From contig JAPDOI010000431.1 in assembly GCA_029168955.1 (NCBI GenBank), positions 310,001-374,000 of the forward strand: DNA of 64,000 nucleotides. The letters are read 5' to 3'. Of this stretch, positions 1 to 12,879 are shown piece by piece. This stretch comes from Aplectana chamaeleonis. Taxonomy: Eukaryota; Nematoda; Chromadorea; Rhabditida; Cosmocercidae. Under the pieces are notes generated by a model. It was not told where the DNA came from. It ran no database searches and saw only the letters and a list, made by a program, of their open reading frames with translations. The translations under genes and the position numbers were made by a program. Within the stretch, counting starts at the first letter, position 1, and each line of letters begins with the position of its first letter.

Positions 1-1656
1 CATCTGATGACGTCATCAGGGTGTCATGTAAAGTACATAGGGCATCTGGTGACGTCATCAGGGTGTCATGTAAAGTACATAGGGCATCTGATGACGTCAT
101 CAGTGTGTCATGTAAAGTACATAGGGCATCTGATGACGTCATCAGGGTGTCGTGCAAAGTACATAGGGCATCTGATGACGTCATCAGGGTGTCGTGCAAA
201 GTACATAGGGCATCTGATGACGTCATCAGGGTGTCATGTAAAGTACATAGGGCATCTGATGACGTCATCAGGGTGTCATGTAAAGTACATAGGGCATCTG
301 ATGACGTCATCAGGGTGTCATGTAAAGTACATAGGGCATCTGATGACGTCATCAGGGTGTCATGTAAAGTACATAGGGCATCTGATGACGTCATCGGGGT
401 GTCATGTGAAGTACATAGGGCATCTGATGACGTCATCAGGGTGTCATGTCAGGTACATAGGGCATCTGATGACGTCATCAGGGTGTCATGTCAGGTACAT
501 AGGGCATCTGATGACGTCATCAGGGTGTCATGTAAGGTACATAGGGCATCTGATGGCGTCATCAGGGTATCATGTAAAGTACATAGGGCATCTGATGACG
601 TCATTAGGGTGTCATGTAAAGTACATAGGGCATCTGATGACGTCATCAGGGTGTCATGTAAAGTGCATACGGCATCTGATGACGTCATCAGGGTGTCATG
701 TAAAGTACATAGGGCATCTGATGACGTCATCAGGGTGTCATGTAAAGTACATAGGGCATCTGATGACGTCATCAGGGTGTCATGTAAAGTACATAGGGCA
801 TCTAATGACGTCATCAGGTTGTCATGCAAAGTACATAGGGCATCTGATGACGTCATCAGGGTGTCATGTAAAGTATATAGGGCATCTGATGACGTCATCA
901 GGGTGTCATGTAAAGTACATAGGGCATCTGATGACGTCATCAGGGTGTCATGTAAAGTAAATTGGGCATCTGATGACGTCATCAGGGTGTCATGTAAAGT
1001 ACATAGGGAATTTGATGACGTCATCAGGGTGTCATGTAAAGTACATAGGGCATCTGATGACGTCATCAGGGTGTCATGTAAAGTACATAGGGCATCATGA
1101 TGACGTCATCAGGATGTCATGTAAAGTACATAGGGCATCTGATGACGTCATCATGATGTCATGTAAAGTACTTAGCGCATCTGATAACGTCATCAGGATG
1201 TCATGTAAAGTACATAGGGCATCTGATAACGTCATCAGGGTGTCATGTAAAGTACATAGGGCATCTGATGACGTCATCAGCGTGTCATGTAAAGTACATA
1301 GGGCATCTTATGACGTCATCAGGGTGTCATGTAAAGTACATAGGGCATCTGATGACGTCATCAGGGTGTCATGTAAAGTACATAGGGCATCTGATGACGT
1401 CATCAGGGTGTCATGTAAAGTACATAGGGCATCTGATGACGTCATCAGGGTGTCATGTAAAATACATAGGGCATCTGATGACGTCATCAGGGTGTCATGT
1501 AAAGTACATAGGGCATCTGATGACTTCGTCAGGGTGTCATGTAAAGTACATAGGGCATCTGATGACGTCATCAGGGTGTCATGTAAAGTACATAGGGCAT
1601 CTGATGACGTCATCAGGGTGTCATGTAAAGTACATAGGGCATCTGATGACGTCATC

Positions 1657-2026
1657 AGATGCCCTATGTACTTTACATGACACCCTAATGACGTCAGCAG
1701 GGTGTCATGTAAAGTACATAGGGCATCTGATGACGTCATCAGGGTGTCATGTAAAGTACATAGGGCATCTGATGACGTCATCAGGGTGTCATGTACTTTA
1801 CATAGGGCATCTGATCACGTCGTCAGGGTGTCATGTAAAGTACATAGGGCATCTGATGACGTCATCAGGGTGTCCTATGTACTTTACACAGGGCATCTGA
1901 TGACGTCGTCAGATGTCATGTAAAGTACATAGGGCATCTGATGACGTCATCAGGGTGTCATGTAAAGTACATAGGACATCTGATGACTTCGTCAGATGTC
2001 ATGTAGTACATAGGGCACCTGATGAC
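1657..2026. repeat. orientation-switch zone of the 42-bp array
   Basis: Within this stretch the unit changes strand several times. One isolated - unit lies at about 1659-1690, + units follow to about 1900, and hybrid units occur near 1791-1810 and 1875-1890 in which only the ATGTA-AAG-TACAT segment is flipped (it reads CTT in the middle). The flips happen at the palindromes, so the 42-bp rhythm is barely disturbed. From about 2027 all units are on the - strand. Confidence 0.85.
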
Positions 2027-4259
2027 GTTATCAGATGCCCTATATACTTTACATGACACCCTGATGACGTCATCCAGATGCCCTATGTACTTTACATGAC
2101 ATCCTGATGACGTCATCAGATGCCTGCTATGTACTTTACATGACATCCTGATGACGTCATCAATGATGCCCTCATGTCTTTACATGACACCCTGATGACG
2201 TCATCCAGATGCCCTATGTACTTTGCACATGACACCCTGATGACGTCATCAGATGCCCTATGTACTTTACATGACACCCTGATGACGTCATCAGATGCCC
2301 TATGTACTTTACATGACACCCTGATGACGTCATCAGATGCCCTATGTACTTTGTACATGACACCCTGATGACGTCATCCAGATGCCCTATGTACTTTGAT
2401 ATCGTGCCTATCACATGACCCTGATGACGTCATCAGATGCCCTATGTACTTTACATGACACCCTGATGACGTCATCAGATGCTCCTATGTACTTTACATG
2501 ACACCCTGATGACGTCATCAGTGCCCTATTGCATGACGCCTGATGACGTCATCATGACGACCCTGATGACGTCATCAGATTGCCCTATGTATGCATGACA
2601 CCCTGATGACGTCATCAGATTAGCCGCATGTACTTTACATGACGCCTGATTGACGTCATCAGATGCCCTATGTACTTTTACATGACGCCTGATGACGTCA
2701 TCAGATGCCCTATGTACTTTGCATGACATCCTGATGACGTCATCAGATGTATATCGTACTTTACGATGACGTCATCAGATGACGTCATAGATGCCCTATG
2801 CCTGATGATTTCAGATGCCCATGTACGCCTGACACTGATGACGTCATCAGATGCCTACTTACATGACACTGATACTTTGCATGACACCTGATGACGTCAT
2901 CAGATGCCCTATGTACTTACATGACACCCTGATGACGTCATCAGTCGCCCTATGTACTTTACATGACACCCTGATGACGTCATCAGATGCCCTATGTACT
3001 TTTGCATGACACCCTGATGACGTCATCAGATGCCCTAATGTACTTTGCATGACACCCTGATGACGTCATCAGTGCCCTATGTACTTTACATGACACCCTG
3101 ATGACGTCATCAGATGCCCTATGTACTACATGACACCCTGATGACGTCATCAGATGCCCTATGTAATTTATATGACGCCTGATGACGTCATCAGATGCCC
3201 TATGTACTTTACATGACATTCTGATGACGTCAGATGCCCTATGTACTTTATGACACCCTGATGACGTTCTTTATGTCAGCATGCCCTGATGACGTCATCC
3301 TTTATACTTTACGCCATGACACTTACTGATGACGTCATCAGATAATGCCCTATGTACTTTACATGACACCCTGATGACGTCAGATCATGACCCTAATGTA
3401 CTTAGCGCATGACACCCTGATGACGTCATCAGATGCCTATGCATGACATGACGCCTGATGACGTCATCAGATGCCCCTATGTACTTTACATGACGCCTGA
3501 TGACGTCATCAGTGCCTGTATACTTTGCATGACACCCTGATGACGTCATCAGATGCCGTATGTACTTTACATGACGCCTGATGACGTCATCAGATGCCCT
3601 ATGTACTTTACATGACACTATGATGAGGTCATCAGATGCCCTATGTACTTTACATGACACCCTGATGACGTCATCAGATGCCCTATGTACTTTACATGAC
3701 ATCCTGATGACGTCATCAGATGCCCTATGTACTTTACATGACACCCTGATGACGTCATCAGATTAGCGCCTATGTACTTTTTACATGACATGCCTGGTGA
3801 CGTCATCATGCCCTACCTGATGCCCTATGTACTTTTTGTATGACGCCTGATGACGTCATCCAGATGCCCTATGTACTTTACATGACACCCTGATGACGTC
3901 ATCAGATGCCTATGTACTTTACATGACACCTGATGACGTCATCAGATGCCCTATGTACTTTACATGACACCCTGATGACGTCATCAGATGCCCTATGTAC
4001 TTTACATGACACCCCTGATGACGTCATCAGATGCCCTATGTACTTTACATGACACCCTGATGACGTCGTCAGATGCCCTATGTACTTTACATGACATCCT
4101 GGTGACGTCATCAGATGCCCTATGTACTTTACATGACACCCTGATGACGTCATCAGATGCCCTATGTGCTTACATGACATCCTGATGACGTCATCGGTGC
4201 CACTGTACTTTGCCATTGACTGATGACGTCGTCAGATGCGCAATATGCATGACACCTGA
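2027..4259 (-). repeat. indel-rich part of the 42-bp array
   Basis: The units here are on the - strand but carry frequent one- to several-base insertions and deletions, such as missing or extra T in the ACTTT run, stray TGC/CGC triplets and truncated units. The units before 1650 and after 4380 are almost all exactly 42 bp with only substitutions. The pattern could be a decayed array centre or uncorrected long-read error in a hard-to-assemble inverted array. Confidence 0.8.
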
Positions 4260-7243
4260 TGCCGTCATCAGATCCCCTATGTACTTCACATCACATCCTG
4301 ATGACGTCATCAGATCCCCTATGTACTTCACATCACATCCTGATGACGTCATCAGATGCCCTATGTACTTCACATGACACCTGATGACGTCATCAGATGC
4401 CCTATGTACTTTACATGACACCCCGATGACGTCATCAGATGCCTTATGTACTTTACATGACGCCCTGATGACGTCATCAGATGCCCTATGTACTTTACAT
4501 GACACCCTGATGACGTCATCAGATGCCCTATGTACTTTACATGACACCCTGATGACGTCATCAGATGCCCTATGTACTTTACATGACACCCTGATGACGT
4601 CATCAGATGCCCTATGTACTTTACATGACATCCTGATGACGTCATCAGATGCCCTATGTACTTTACATGACATCCTGATGACGTCATCAGATGCCCTATG
4701 TACTTTACATGACATCCTGATGACGTCATCAGATGTCCTATGTACTTTACATGACACCCTGATGACGTCATCAGATGCCCTATGTACTTTGCATGACATC
4801 CTGATGACGTCGTCAGATGCCCTATGTACTTTACATGACACCCTGATGACGTCATCAGATGCCCTATGTACTTTACATGACACTCTGATGACGTCATCAG
4901 ATGCCCTATGTACTTTACATGACATCCTGATGACGTCATCAGATGCCCTATGTACTTTACATGACATCCTGATGACGTCATCAGATGCCCTATGTGCTTT
5001 ACATGACACCCTGATGACGTCATCAGATGCCCTATGTACTTTACATGACACCCTGATGACGTCATCAGATGCCCTATGTACTTTACATGACACCCTGATG
5101 ACGTCATCAGATGCCCTATGTACTTTACATGACACCCTGATGACGTCATCAGATGCCCTATGTACTTTACATGACACCCTGATGACGTCATCACATGCCC
5201 TATGTACTTTACATGACACCCTGATGACGTCATCAGATGCCCTATGTACTTTACATGACACCCTGATGACGTCATCAGATGCCCTATGTACTTTACATGA
5301 CACCCTGATGACGTCATCAGATGCCCTATGTACTTTACATGACACCCTGATGACGTCATCAGATGCCCTATGTACTTTACATGACACCCTGATGACGTCA
5401 TCAGTCGCCCTATGTACTTTACATGACACCCTGATGACGTCATCAGATGCCCTATGTACTTTACATGACACCCTGATGACGTCATCAGATGCCCTATGTA
5501 CTTTACATGACACCCTGATGACGTCATCAGATGCCCTATGTACTTTACATGACACCCTGATGACGTCATCAGATGCCCTTTGTACTTTGCATGACACTTG
5601 ATGACGTCCTCAGATGCCCTATGTACTTTACATGACACCCTGATGACGTCATCAGACGCCCTATGTACTTTACATGACACCCTGATGACGTCATCAGATG
5701 CCCTATGTAATTTTTACATGACACCCTGATGACGTCATCAGATGCCCTATGTACTTTACATGACACCTGATGACGTCAAATCAGATGCCCTATGTACTTT
5801 AGCGATGACACCCTGATGACGTCACCAGATGCCCTATGTACTTTACATGACACTCTGATGACGTCATCAGATGCCCTATGTACTTTACATGACACCCTGA
5901 TGACGTCATCAGATGCCCTATGTACTTTACATGACACCCTGATGACGCCATCAGATGCCCTATGTACTTTTCATGACACCTTGATGACGTTATCAGATGC
6001 CCTATGTACTTTACATGACACCCTGATGACGTTATCAGATGCCCTATGTACTTTACATGACACCCTGATGACGTCATCAGATGCCCTATGTACTTTACAT
6101 GACACCCTGATGACGTCATCAGATGCCCTATGTACTTTACATGACACCCTGATGACGTCATCAGATGCCCTATGTACTTTACATGACACCCTCATGACGT
6201 CATCAGATGCCCTATGCACTTTAGATAACCCTGATGACATCACCAGATGCCCTATGTAATTTACATGACACCCTGATGACGTCATCAGATGCCCTATGTA
6301 CTTTACATGACACCCTGATGACGTCATCAGATGCCCTATGTACTTTACATGACACCCTGATGACGTTATCAGATGCCCTATGTACTTTACATGACATCCT
6401 GATGACGTCATCAGATGCCCTATGGACTTTACATGACATCCTGATAACGTCATCAGATGCCCTATGTACTTTACATGACATCCTGATGACGTCATCAGAT
6501 GCCCTATGTACTTTACATGACACCCTGATGACGTCATTAGATGCCCTATGTACTTTACATGACACCCTGATGACGTCATCAGATGCCCTATGTACTTTAC
6601 ATGACACCCTGATGACGTCATCAAATGCCCCATGTACTTTACATGACACCCTGATGACGTAATCAGATGCCCTATCTACCTTACATGACACCCTGATGAC
6701 GTCATTAGATGCCCTATGTACTTTACCTGACACCCTGATGACGTCATCAGATGCCCTATGTACCTTACATGACACCCTGATGACGTCATTAGATGCCCTA
6801 TGTACTTTACATGACACCCTGATGACGTCATCAGATGCCCTATGTACTTTACATGACACCCTGATGACGTCATCAGATGCCCTATGTACTTTACATGACA
6901 CCCTGATGACGTCATCAGATGCCCTATGTACCTTACATGACACCCTGATGACGTCATCAGATGCCCTATGTACTTTACATGACACCCTGATGACGTCATC
7001 AGATGCCCTATGTACTTTACATGACACCCTGATGACGTCATCAGACGCCCTATGTACTTTACATGACACCCCGATGACGTCATCAGATGCCCTATGTACT
7101 TTACATGACATCCTGATGACGTCATCAGATGCCCTATGTACTTTACATGACATCCTGATGACTTCATCAGATGCCCTAAGTACTTTACATGACATCCTGA
7201 TGACGTCATCACATGCCCCATGCACTTTGATGACGTCATTAGA

Positions 7244-7526
7244 AAGTAACAAACTTCTCAGTCACTTCCGCTGTCCCTTCCCTACGAAAAAGTACAGCCT
7301 ACAACGTGTTTCAGTGATTTGATTCACCAACTGATAATATCACTTGATATGATAAACAGTAAGGAGTAAAGTAGTTAATGTGAAACAGTAAGTAACAAAC
7401 TTGTTAGTCTCTTCCCCTGTCCCTTCCCTACAAAAAAGTACAGCCTACGACGTGTTTAAGCGATTTGGTCTACCAACTGATAATATCACTTGATATGATA
7501 AGCAGTAATAAGTGATGTAGTTAATT
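7244..7526 (+). repeat. 146-bp direct repeat, two copies plus a third after RTE copy 1
   Basis: The segment starting AAGTAACAAACTT at 7244 recurs at 7390 with about 90% identity, giving a 146-bp period. Both copies contain AAAAAGTACAGCCTAC and ACTGATAATATCACTTGATA. The motif GTAGTTAATGT(T/G)AAACAGTAAG reappears at 10815 just beyond RTE copy 1. The retrotransposon therefore landed near the end of the second copy and displaced the start of a third. Confidence 0.85.
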
Positions 7527-10500
7527 GACTTACTTGACTTAATCGGTTGGCTTTCGCCTGACGCGGTCATTCCGCATCTTCACCGAGGTGTGCCGTCCTA
7601 GTAGTCAGCCGTGTCCATTTGTCACGGTCCTCAGCCACAATTTGAACACAATCCATCCATTGATCACTATTCCACTTCCTGCGAAGTAAAACATCGCGCC
7701 TGAATGGCCTTTCAATGCCGAGTGATTTCAAATCCTCCTTCACCACATCCGTCCAAAACCTTCGCCTACGTCCAGGCGGCCGCTTCCAGACAGGACTTGG
7801 AAGCATCCTTAGAACGTGTTGAACAAGACGATCTGGCGGTCTTCTTAAAATATGCCCCAACAGACGAAGACGACCTTCCGTTGCCGCTTGAGATGGCGCT
7901 GGGAGATGTTGGCACCTCCCTCGTGTCAAACGTAGATGTAAGGCGTCAATCTCCTTGTAGGGATCTTTGTTGTGGCACATCCGCGGCCAGAAATATTCGA
8001 GCAAACGTCTAAAAACCTTCCTCTCCGTGCAATCCAACCTTTCCATCTGCGTCTTCGGTGCTGCCCACGTCTCCGATCCGTACATCATGATAGGGCGAAT
8101 AGCGGATAAGTAGACGCGCAACTTGACTTCCTTCGCAATGAGGGTAGACCACAAACACTTGGTTAGGGAATTGAATGCAGACGTAGCTTTCGCACATCGT
8201 TGTTGAATATCCGCTGCATAACTACCATCGTTCTTCAGCAAACAGCCCAAAAATAACAGAAATCGTCCACCAGTTTGATACGTTGTCCGTCCACACAAAC
8301 TCCCGTTGAAGGCCTCTGGGAGACCCACATCTGCTTGCATTTGTCCGGACGAAGACGAAGTCCATAGGCTGCGGCATACTTCGAAACGAGGTTCACAATC
8401 CTTTGCAGTTTTGCGTTGTTTTCAGCGAATAACACAATGTCTTCGGCGTACTCCAGGTCGACAAGTGAGCGTCCTGATGGTGTTAGGATCACGTCCGCAG
8501 GAAACTGTTCTGCAACTCTACGCATGATGTCATCAACGGCAAAGTTGAATAGAAAAGGTCCTGCTACAGCTCCCTGCCTTACTCCTGTTCTCACCTCGAA
8601 AGCTGACGTAAATCCGACAGGCGTACGAACTGCTGCTGTTGTTCCTTTGTTCATGTCCTCGATTAGTCGAACATACTTTTCCGGGACTCCATCGGCTCGC
8701 AGAGCGTTGAGCAATCGATCACGATGAGGAGAGTCGAATGCGGCTCCAAAGTCCAAAAAAGCAAGCTGTAATGGCTTAGAATACCGCTGCCACGATTCGA
8801 TTACTCTTCTCACCACGAACACTTGGTCGATGGTCGATCTTCCAGGTCGAAAACCGGCTTGCTCCTCTCTGGTCGTTTCCTCACGATGTTTGATGAGTCG
8901 CTCGACAATGATACGTTCTAAAACCTTGTAAATGACACGAAGTAGAGAGATTCCTCTGTAGTTCTTAGGATCCGTGACGGATAGCTTTTTGTGAAGAGGT
9001 AAGATGATCGCATGTCTCCACGAATCGGGTATCCTTTCGCTCATTCATATGGCACGGATGGTGTTGGTCATTTCACGAATCCCAGACGGAGGGAGAGCTT
9101 TCAGCATTTCAGCAGTGATGTTGTCATCTCCACCTGCCTTTCCATTCTTCATTTTCCGGACACAATTCGAAACTTCAGCCTCAGTCGGCGGTTCCTCACT
9201 GACATCGCGATGTGCTCTCTGAACATGCGGGAGCTCAGGTACTGATGGCGCTGGACGATTCAGTAGTGAACTGAAGTAATCCTTCCATAATGGCAGCGTG
9301 GCATCACCAACTGCAACTCCATTGGTAGTGTTGAGGACAGCAGAACATCTCTTCATCTTGCCGCTATACTGTCGTAACAACGTGTAGGCTTTCCTCGGAT
9401 TCTTCTCCTCCCAAGCCTTCTCAAACTCCTTAGCTCTACACGTCCATTCTCGTTCGCGGTCATTTTGAAGCTGCCGACGCAACTTCCTCCTGAGACGCTT
9501 CTCCACCACGAAGTTTCCTGCAGTTCGGAGAGCACATACTCTGTTGTAAGTAGATGTTGTTTCCTCTGAGACGTAGGCGAACTTCTTCTTAGGCTGTACA
9601 ACCGGGAGTGCCTCTTTCGAAGCGTCCTGGATGCACTTGACGAAATAGTCCGCGTCGCAAAGTTTCTTCTTAGTCCGTACTCCAATATGAACAGAAACGC
9701 GTTGTCGGAATTTCCTTCTGCATTCATCATCCCTGAGACTTGTCGTATCAATCCTCTGGAGAGGCTTAGCCCCTCGCTTCCTCTTATGAATCCTCGCAGT
9801 GAAGTTCAACAGAACTGGACGGTGATCCGAATCGAATGCGACATCCCACACAGCTCTAGATCTTCGAATGTCCGATACTGGAATATTCCTCGTCAGAACA
9901 TAGTCAAGCTGTAGTTTCAAAGTTGTCATCTTCCGCTTCCGCTGCTCTTCTGGAGATAGTTGGGTTGGTCCCTGCCACGTAAGCTGATGGTGGCGATGAT
10001 TCCTCTTGAATGTCGATGCAATAATCAGACCACTGCGTTCTCAAAAGTCGACAAGGCGGTAGCCATTGTCCGATGTTTGCTCCACTGGGAAGAACCATTT
10101 ACCGAGTGCTTCGGATTCCTGATCAAGTCCCATCTTCGCGTTTGCGTCAATTCCCACCAAAACAGCATGTTGACAAGGTATCCTGGCTAGCAACGTATTG
10201 AGTTCCTCGTAGAAGGCATCCTTGGAATTGTCTTCGGCGGTTTCCGTGGGCGCATGAGCACCCACTATCCACAGATTGAATCCTCTGTGATCTCGCAGTC
10301 GCACAAATGCATTCCTACACGACGTTGAGCCGAATTCCTCGATCATACCATTGTAGTCCTTCCTTACAGCTATCGCACAGCCTCCCACTCTCCTATCATC
10401 GGCGTCACCACAGTATATGACGTACTCTCCGACGTTGATGACTGGTCTATCCTTGAGGCGAGTTTCCTGCAAAGCAGCAAACGGTGCATGGAAGTAGCTC

Positions 10501-10811
10501 AGAAGATTGGACAACGCAGATTGTTGGATATCACTCAACAATGACCGGCAATTCAGGGTGGCGAAATTGTGGCTTGTGGCCAAAGACTCCATGAACTCCC
10601 TAGGTACGGATCCTAAGGTGTTATGGACCAGAGGCCTTAGTGTGCCGGACGGCAACACCTTTATGCAATGTGCGGGATACTTTCGCAATATAGTTGTGCA
10701 CGCTATATCGCTCGAACGTTCCCTGTGTACACTCAAACGTCTACTGGGTTCAGTAGAAGCAGGGGCACCAACGAGCAGGTACCAACAGACTTGTATACAT
10801 ACACACCCCCA
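7526..10811 (-). mobile_element. RTE-clade non-LTR retrotransposon, copy 1 (full length)
   Basis: This is a complete insertion on the - strand. Its 5' end (high coordinate) reads GGGGGTGTGTATG and its 3' end (low coordinate) is the short AAGTC/CAAGT repeat typical of RTE tails. It is flanked by a perfect 12-bp target duplication GATGTAGTTAAT at 7514-7525 and 10812-10823. Copies 2, 3 and 4 share the same ends and a length near 3.28 kb. A 4-bp duplication sits in its 5' leader (GTATGTATAC instead of GTATAC). Confidence 0.95.
7567..10592 (-). pseudogene. RTE endonuclease-reverse transcriptase, broken (copy 1)
   Basis: The product would be the single polyprotein that nicks target DNA and reverse-transcribes the element RNA by target-primed reverse transcription. 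I start it at the ATG at 10592-10590 (MESLATSHN), where similarity to AP endonucleases begins soon after. Visible landmarks are the QET motif, GIDANAK and SDHRPV of the endonuclease, then RT, with VRQGAVAGPF and the catalytic box. The box reads YAED here instead of the YADD seen in copies 2-5, so one catalytic aspartate is replaced. The frame is broken by TGT to TGA at about 10041, TGG to TGA at about 9045, and a 2-base gain in an A run at about 8249-8253. The C-terminal part then continues to a stop at 7567. The copy is dead. Confidence 0.93.
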
Positions 10812-10823
10812 GATGTAGTTAAT

Positions 10824-11783
10824 GTTAAACAGTAAGAACTCATTGTCTACCTACTCACCAGCCTGCTTATCTGTCCACGTACCAACTTACTTACCTGCCC
10901 AACTGATCGCATGCGACCACTGGCAGTGGCTAGGGGCAGGAACGAGGAACGAGGAACAGGACACGAGGGACGCGTTACAAGAAAAAACGCGAATTTTAGC
11001 TAAGCTTCCGCAGATCTAACTTTGTTATTTTTTGATCGATTTGGCTCGAATTTTGTAAGCGGGTGTCTTCTAAACTCTCTCACTTATATCCAGAAGGAAA
11101 TCTCTAAAAAATTTGTTTTACAGGTGTTATCAACTACTTTACTAAATTCTAAGTGATCACAAGTGCCCGGCAAAACCAAACCTCTCCAGCCGCTTCGCGG
11201 CTGGAGCGATACTTCAAAAATTGACATATGAACATCAAGTTCCTATTCAGCACCCCGAATAACCCCCGTTCAGAAATTTTGAGTCAAATCTGAGACTTTG
11301 ACCCAACTACCGTATACCCACCGTAATCTGTCGAAATTCGATATGCTGATCCCAGATTCGTTATGAGCACTTTAAATAACCTCCGAGAGCGAAGTTTGGG
11401 TCATAAATTTTTTTCGACCTTTGGAGCCCCATGAGGTAATAAATAAGCTCATTGCCATTTTTGGGGGTTCAGCGTCGAAATTTTTCCGCCCTAACTCCGC
11501 TCCAGGGGGTAGTTTGGGGCGCTGAACACTAATCTGAGGTCTTTTTCGTGTTTTTTGGCGGATTTCGTCAGGTTAGGGTTCATTGAACGGCATTTTACCT
11601 ACCGCAACCCAATGTTTTGGTGGTTTTTGATCTACCCGTGAGGACTGAGTGAAATTTTAAATTTTTGAATTGTTTTTACGCCCTCTACGAATCTCAGAAG
11701 ACCGTTTTTCAAAACTCCAATTGTTTGTTCAAAGTGGTCCTTTGTCAGTGTAGCCGCCGCCAATCGTCGCAGGCGATCAGTTG
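10824..11783. other. no gene seen; one perfect hairpin
   Basis: I see no coding signal here. At 11183-11205 the sequence CTCCAGCCGC-TTC-GCGGCTGGAG forms a perfect 10-bp stem with a 3-base loop. A related segment (CTTCGCGGCTGGAGCGATA) recurs near 28903, so it probably belongs to a dispersed repeat. Bases 10856-10905 resemble the reverse complement of about 12236-12298. Confidence 0.6.
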
Positions 11784-12246
11784 TCCAGGGGCGGCATGCA
11801 TGAACGCTGCGAATAAGGTCAGGGAGCCGCTCCGCGTCCTTCGTGCGAAGCGTCGAGCCAGAAGTGAACCGAAAAACATGCCGTTGGCTTGACGTTGAGA
11901 CGCAAACTCACTACACACAGCAAACCCCACGCCTAACAGCTGTTTTTTTGGTTTGGTCCTTATTCAGAACGGCTTTATTTCTGCGAAACTTTAGAGCCAA
12001 ATGTAAAAATTATTCAAAAAATTAATTAACTATGAAGAAGAATGCAAAAAAGACCGAAGTTAAGCGCGATTAAAATCTGAAACAAAAACAGTTAGGCGAG
12101 GAGTTCACCGTGCCCGGTGAGGTTGCGTTCTTACACAAAGGGGACGGCACGTTTTTCGGTCCTCCGGCTCGAAGCTTCGCACGGAGGACACGGAGCGGCT
12201 CCCTGACCTCCTTCGCAGCGTTCATGCATGCCGCCCCAGGCAGGTA
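11784..12246. repeat. inverted repeat, ~100-bp arms
   Basis: Bases 11784-11883 and 12145-12243 are inverted copies of each other at roughly 85% identity. Shared landmarks are GGGGCGGCATGCATGAACG and GTCAGGGAGCCGCTCCG. The roughly 260-bp spacer is AT-rich and has no recognisable gene. This looks like an old foldback element or two inverted insertions of one family. Confidence 0.75.
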
Positions 12247-12289
12247 AGTTGGTATGTGGCTACGTAGGTAACTCGGACAGAGAATAGGC

Positions 12290-12760
12290 TTGACCGCGGG
12301 CAAGTTTTCGCCCTTAGTACCGACCGCGCGCACGAACCGTTTCGAACGCGCGCAAAAAACCGAATGGGGTTAACCGCGCGCAAAGAAAGCGGTCAGTACG
12401 ATCCTAAAAAGTTGCGAGCGTTCCGACCGCTTTTGCCCTCTTCACGGCTCTCACCTCTTTCCGTTCGGACCGTGCGCAACTATGCAAAGCGGGCAGAAAC
12501 CGCGCAACTTTAGGACCAACCGCGCGCAGACGTGAGGGAAAGTGTATGGTGTGTACACATTTAACTTTACGCGTGAATCGTCGATTATTTCTGCTGCAGT
12601 TTCCGTGCCATCTCGCTTTTTTGATGATTTTCTTTATTTTTCCTTCTTTACTCTGTATGGTTCTGTGTTCCCCTTGTGTTCCCTGTGTGTACACCCCTTT
12701 TTATGATTGCCTGCGTTGTTTACGCTAGGTTATTAGCAAGAATAACAATAATACTTATTG
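12290..12760. other. GC-rich stretch with recurring ACCGCGCGCA motifs
   Basis: The motif ACCGCGCGCA or a close variant occurs several times at about 12328-12525, among GACCGC, CGGTCAGTACG and CGTTCCGACCGC words. The same vocabulary recurs at 17980-18140 (GACCGCGG, GCGCGCGGTCAG). It appears to be part of a diffuse dispersed repeat. I see no gene. Confidence 0.45.
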
Positions 12761-12879
12761 AAAACGGGTGTTGACCGTCGGTGGATGACGGCTTGTACAG
12801 AATGTTGGGGAAGGTGTGTAGGGATTCAGTTGGTTGGGTAGCTTTGAGGGAAACAAGTAGGAAGGGTGAAAGGTGAAAG

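Larger units (their letters stand above)
1..7242. repeat. 42-bp minisatellite array (about 170 units)
   Basis: A tandem array of a 42-bp unit fills the first 7.2 kb. Each unit contains the 16-bp perfect palindrome CTGATGACGTCATCAG, whose core TGACGTCA matches the consensus CRE/ATF site, and a second imperfect palindrome ATGTA-AAG-TACAT. Units run on the + strand from 1 to about 1656, are mixed to about 2027, and run on the - strand afterwards. Because 42 is divisible by three and the unit lacks stops in several frames, it reads as 14-residue peptide repeats on both strands. These are not genes: there is no non-repeat protein sequence, and opposite strands are open equally. The right edge is abrupt at about 7242. 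Confidence 0.97.

Noticed and set aside
1..7242. CRISPR-like regular array
   Set aside because: There are no unique spacers. The whole 42-bp unit is repeated, and the surrounding elements are eukaryotic.
7..7322. Long open frames (up to about 470 codons) on both strands with 14-residue repeats
   Set aside because: They follow directly from a 42-bp period divisible by three and are open on both strands and in more than one frame. No non-repeat protein sequence is present.
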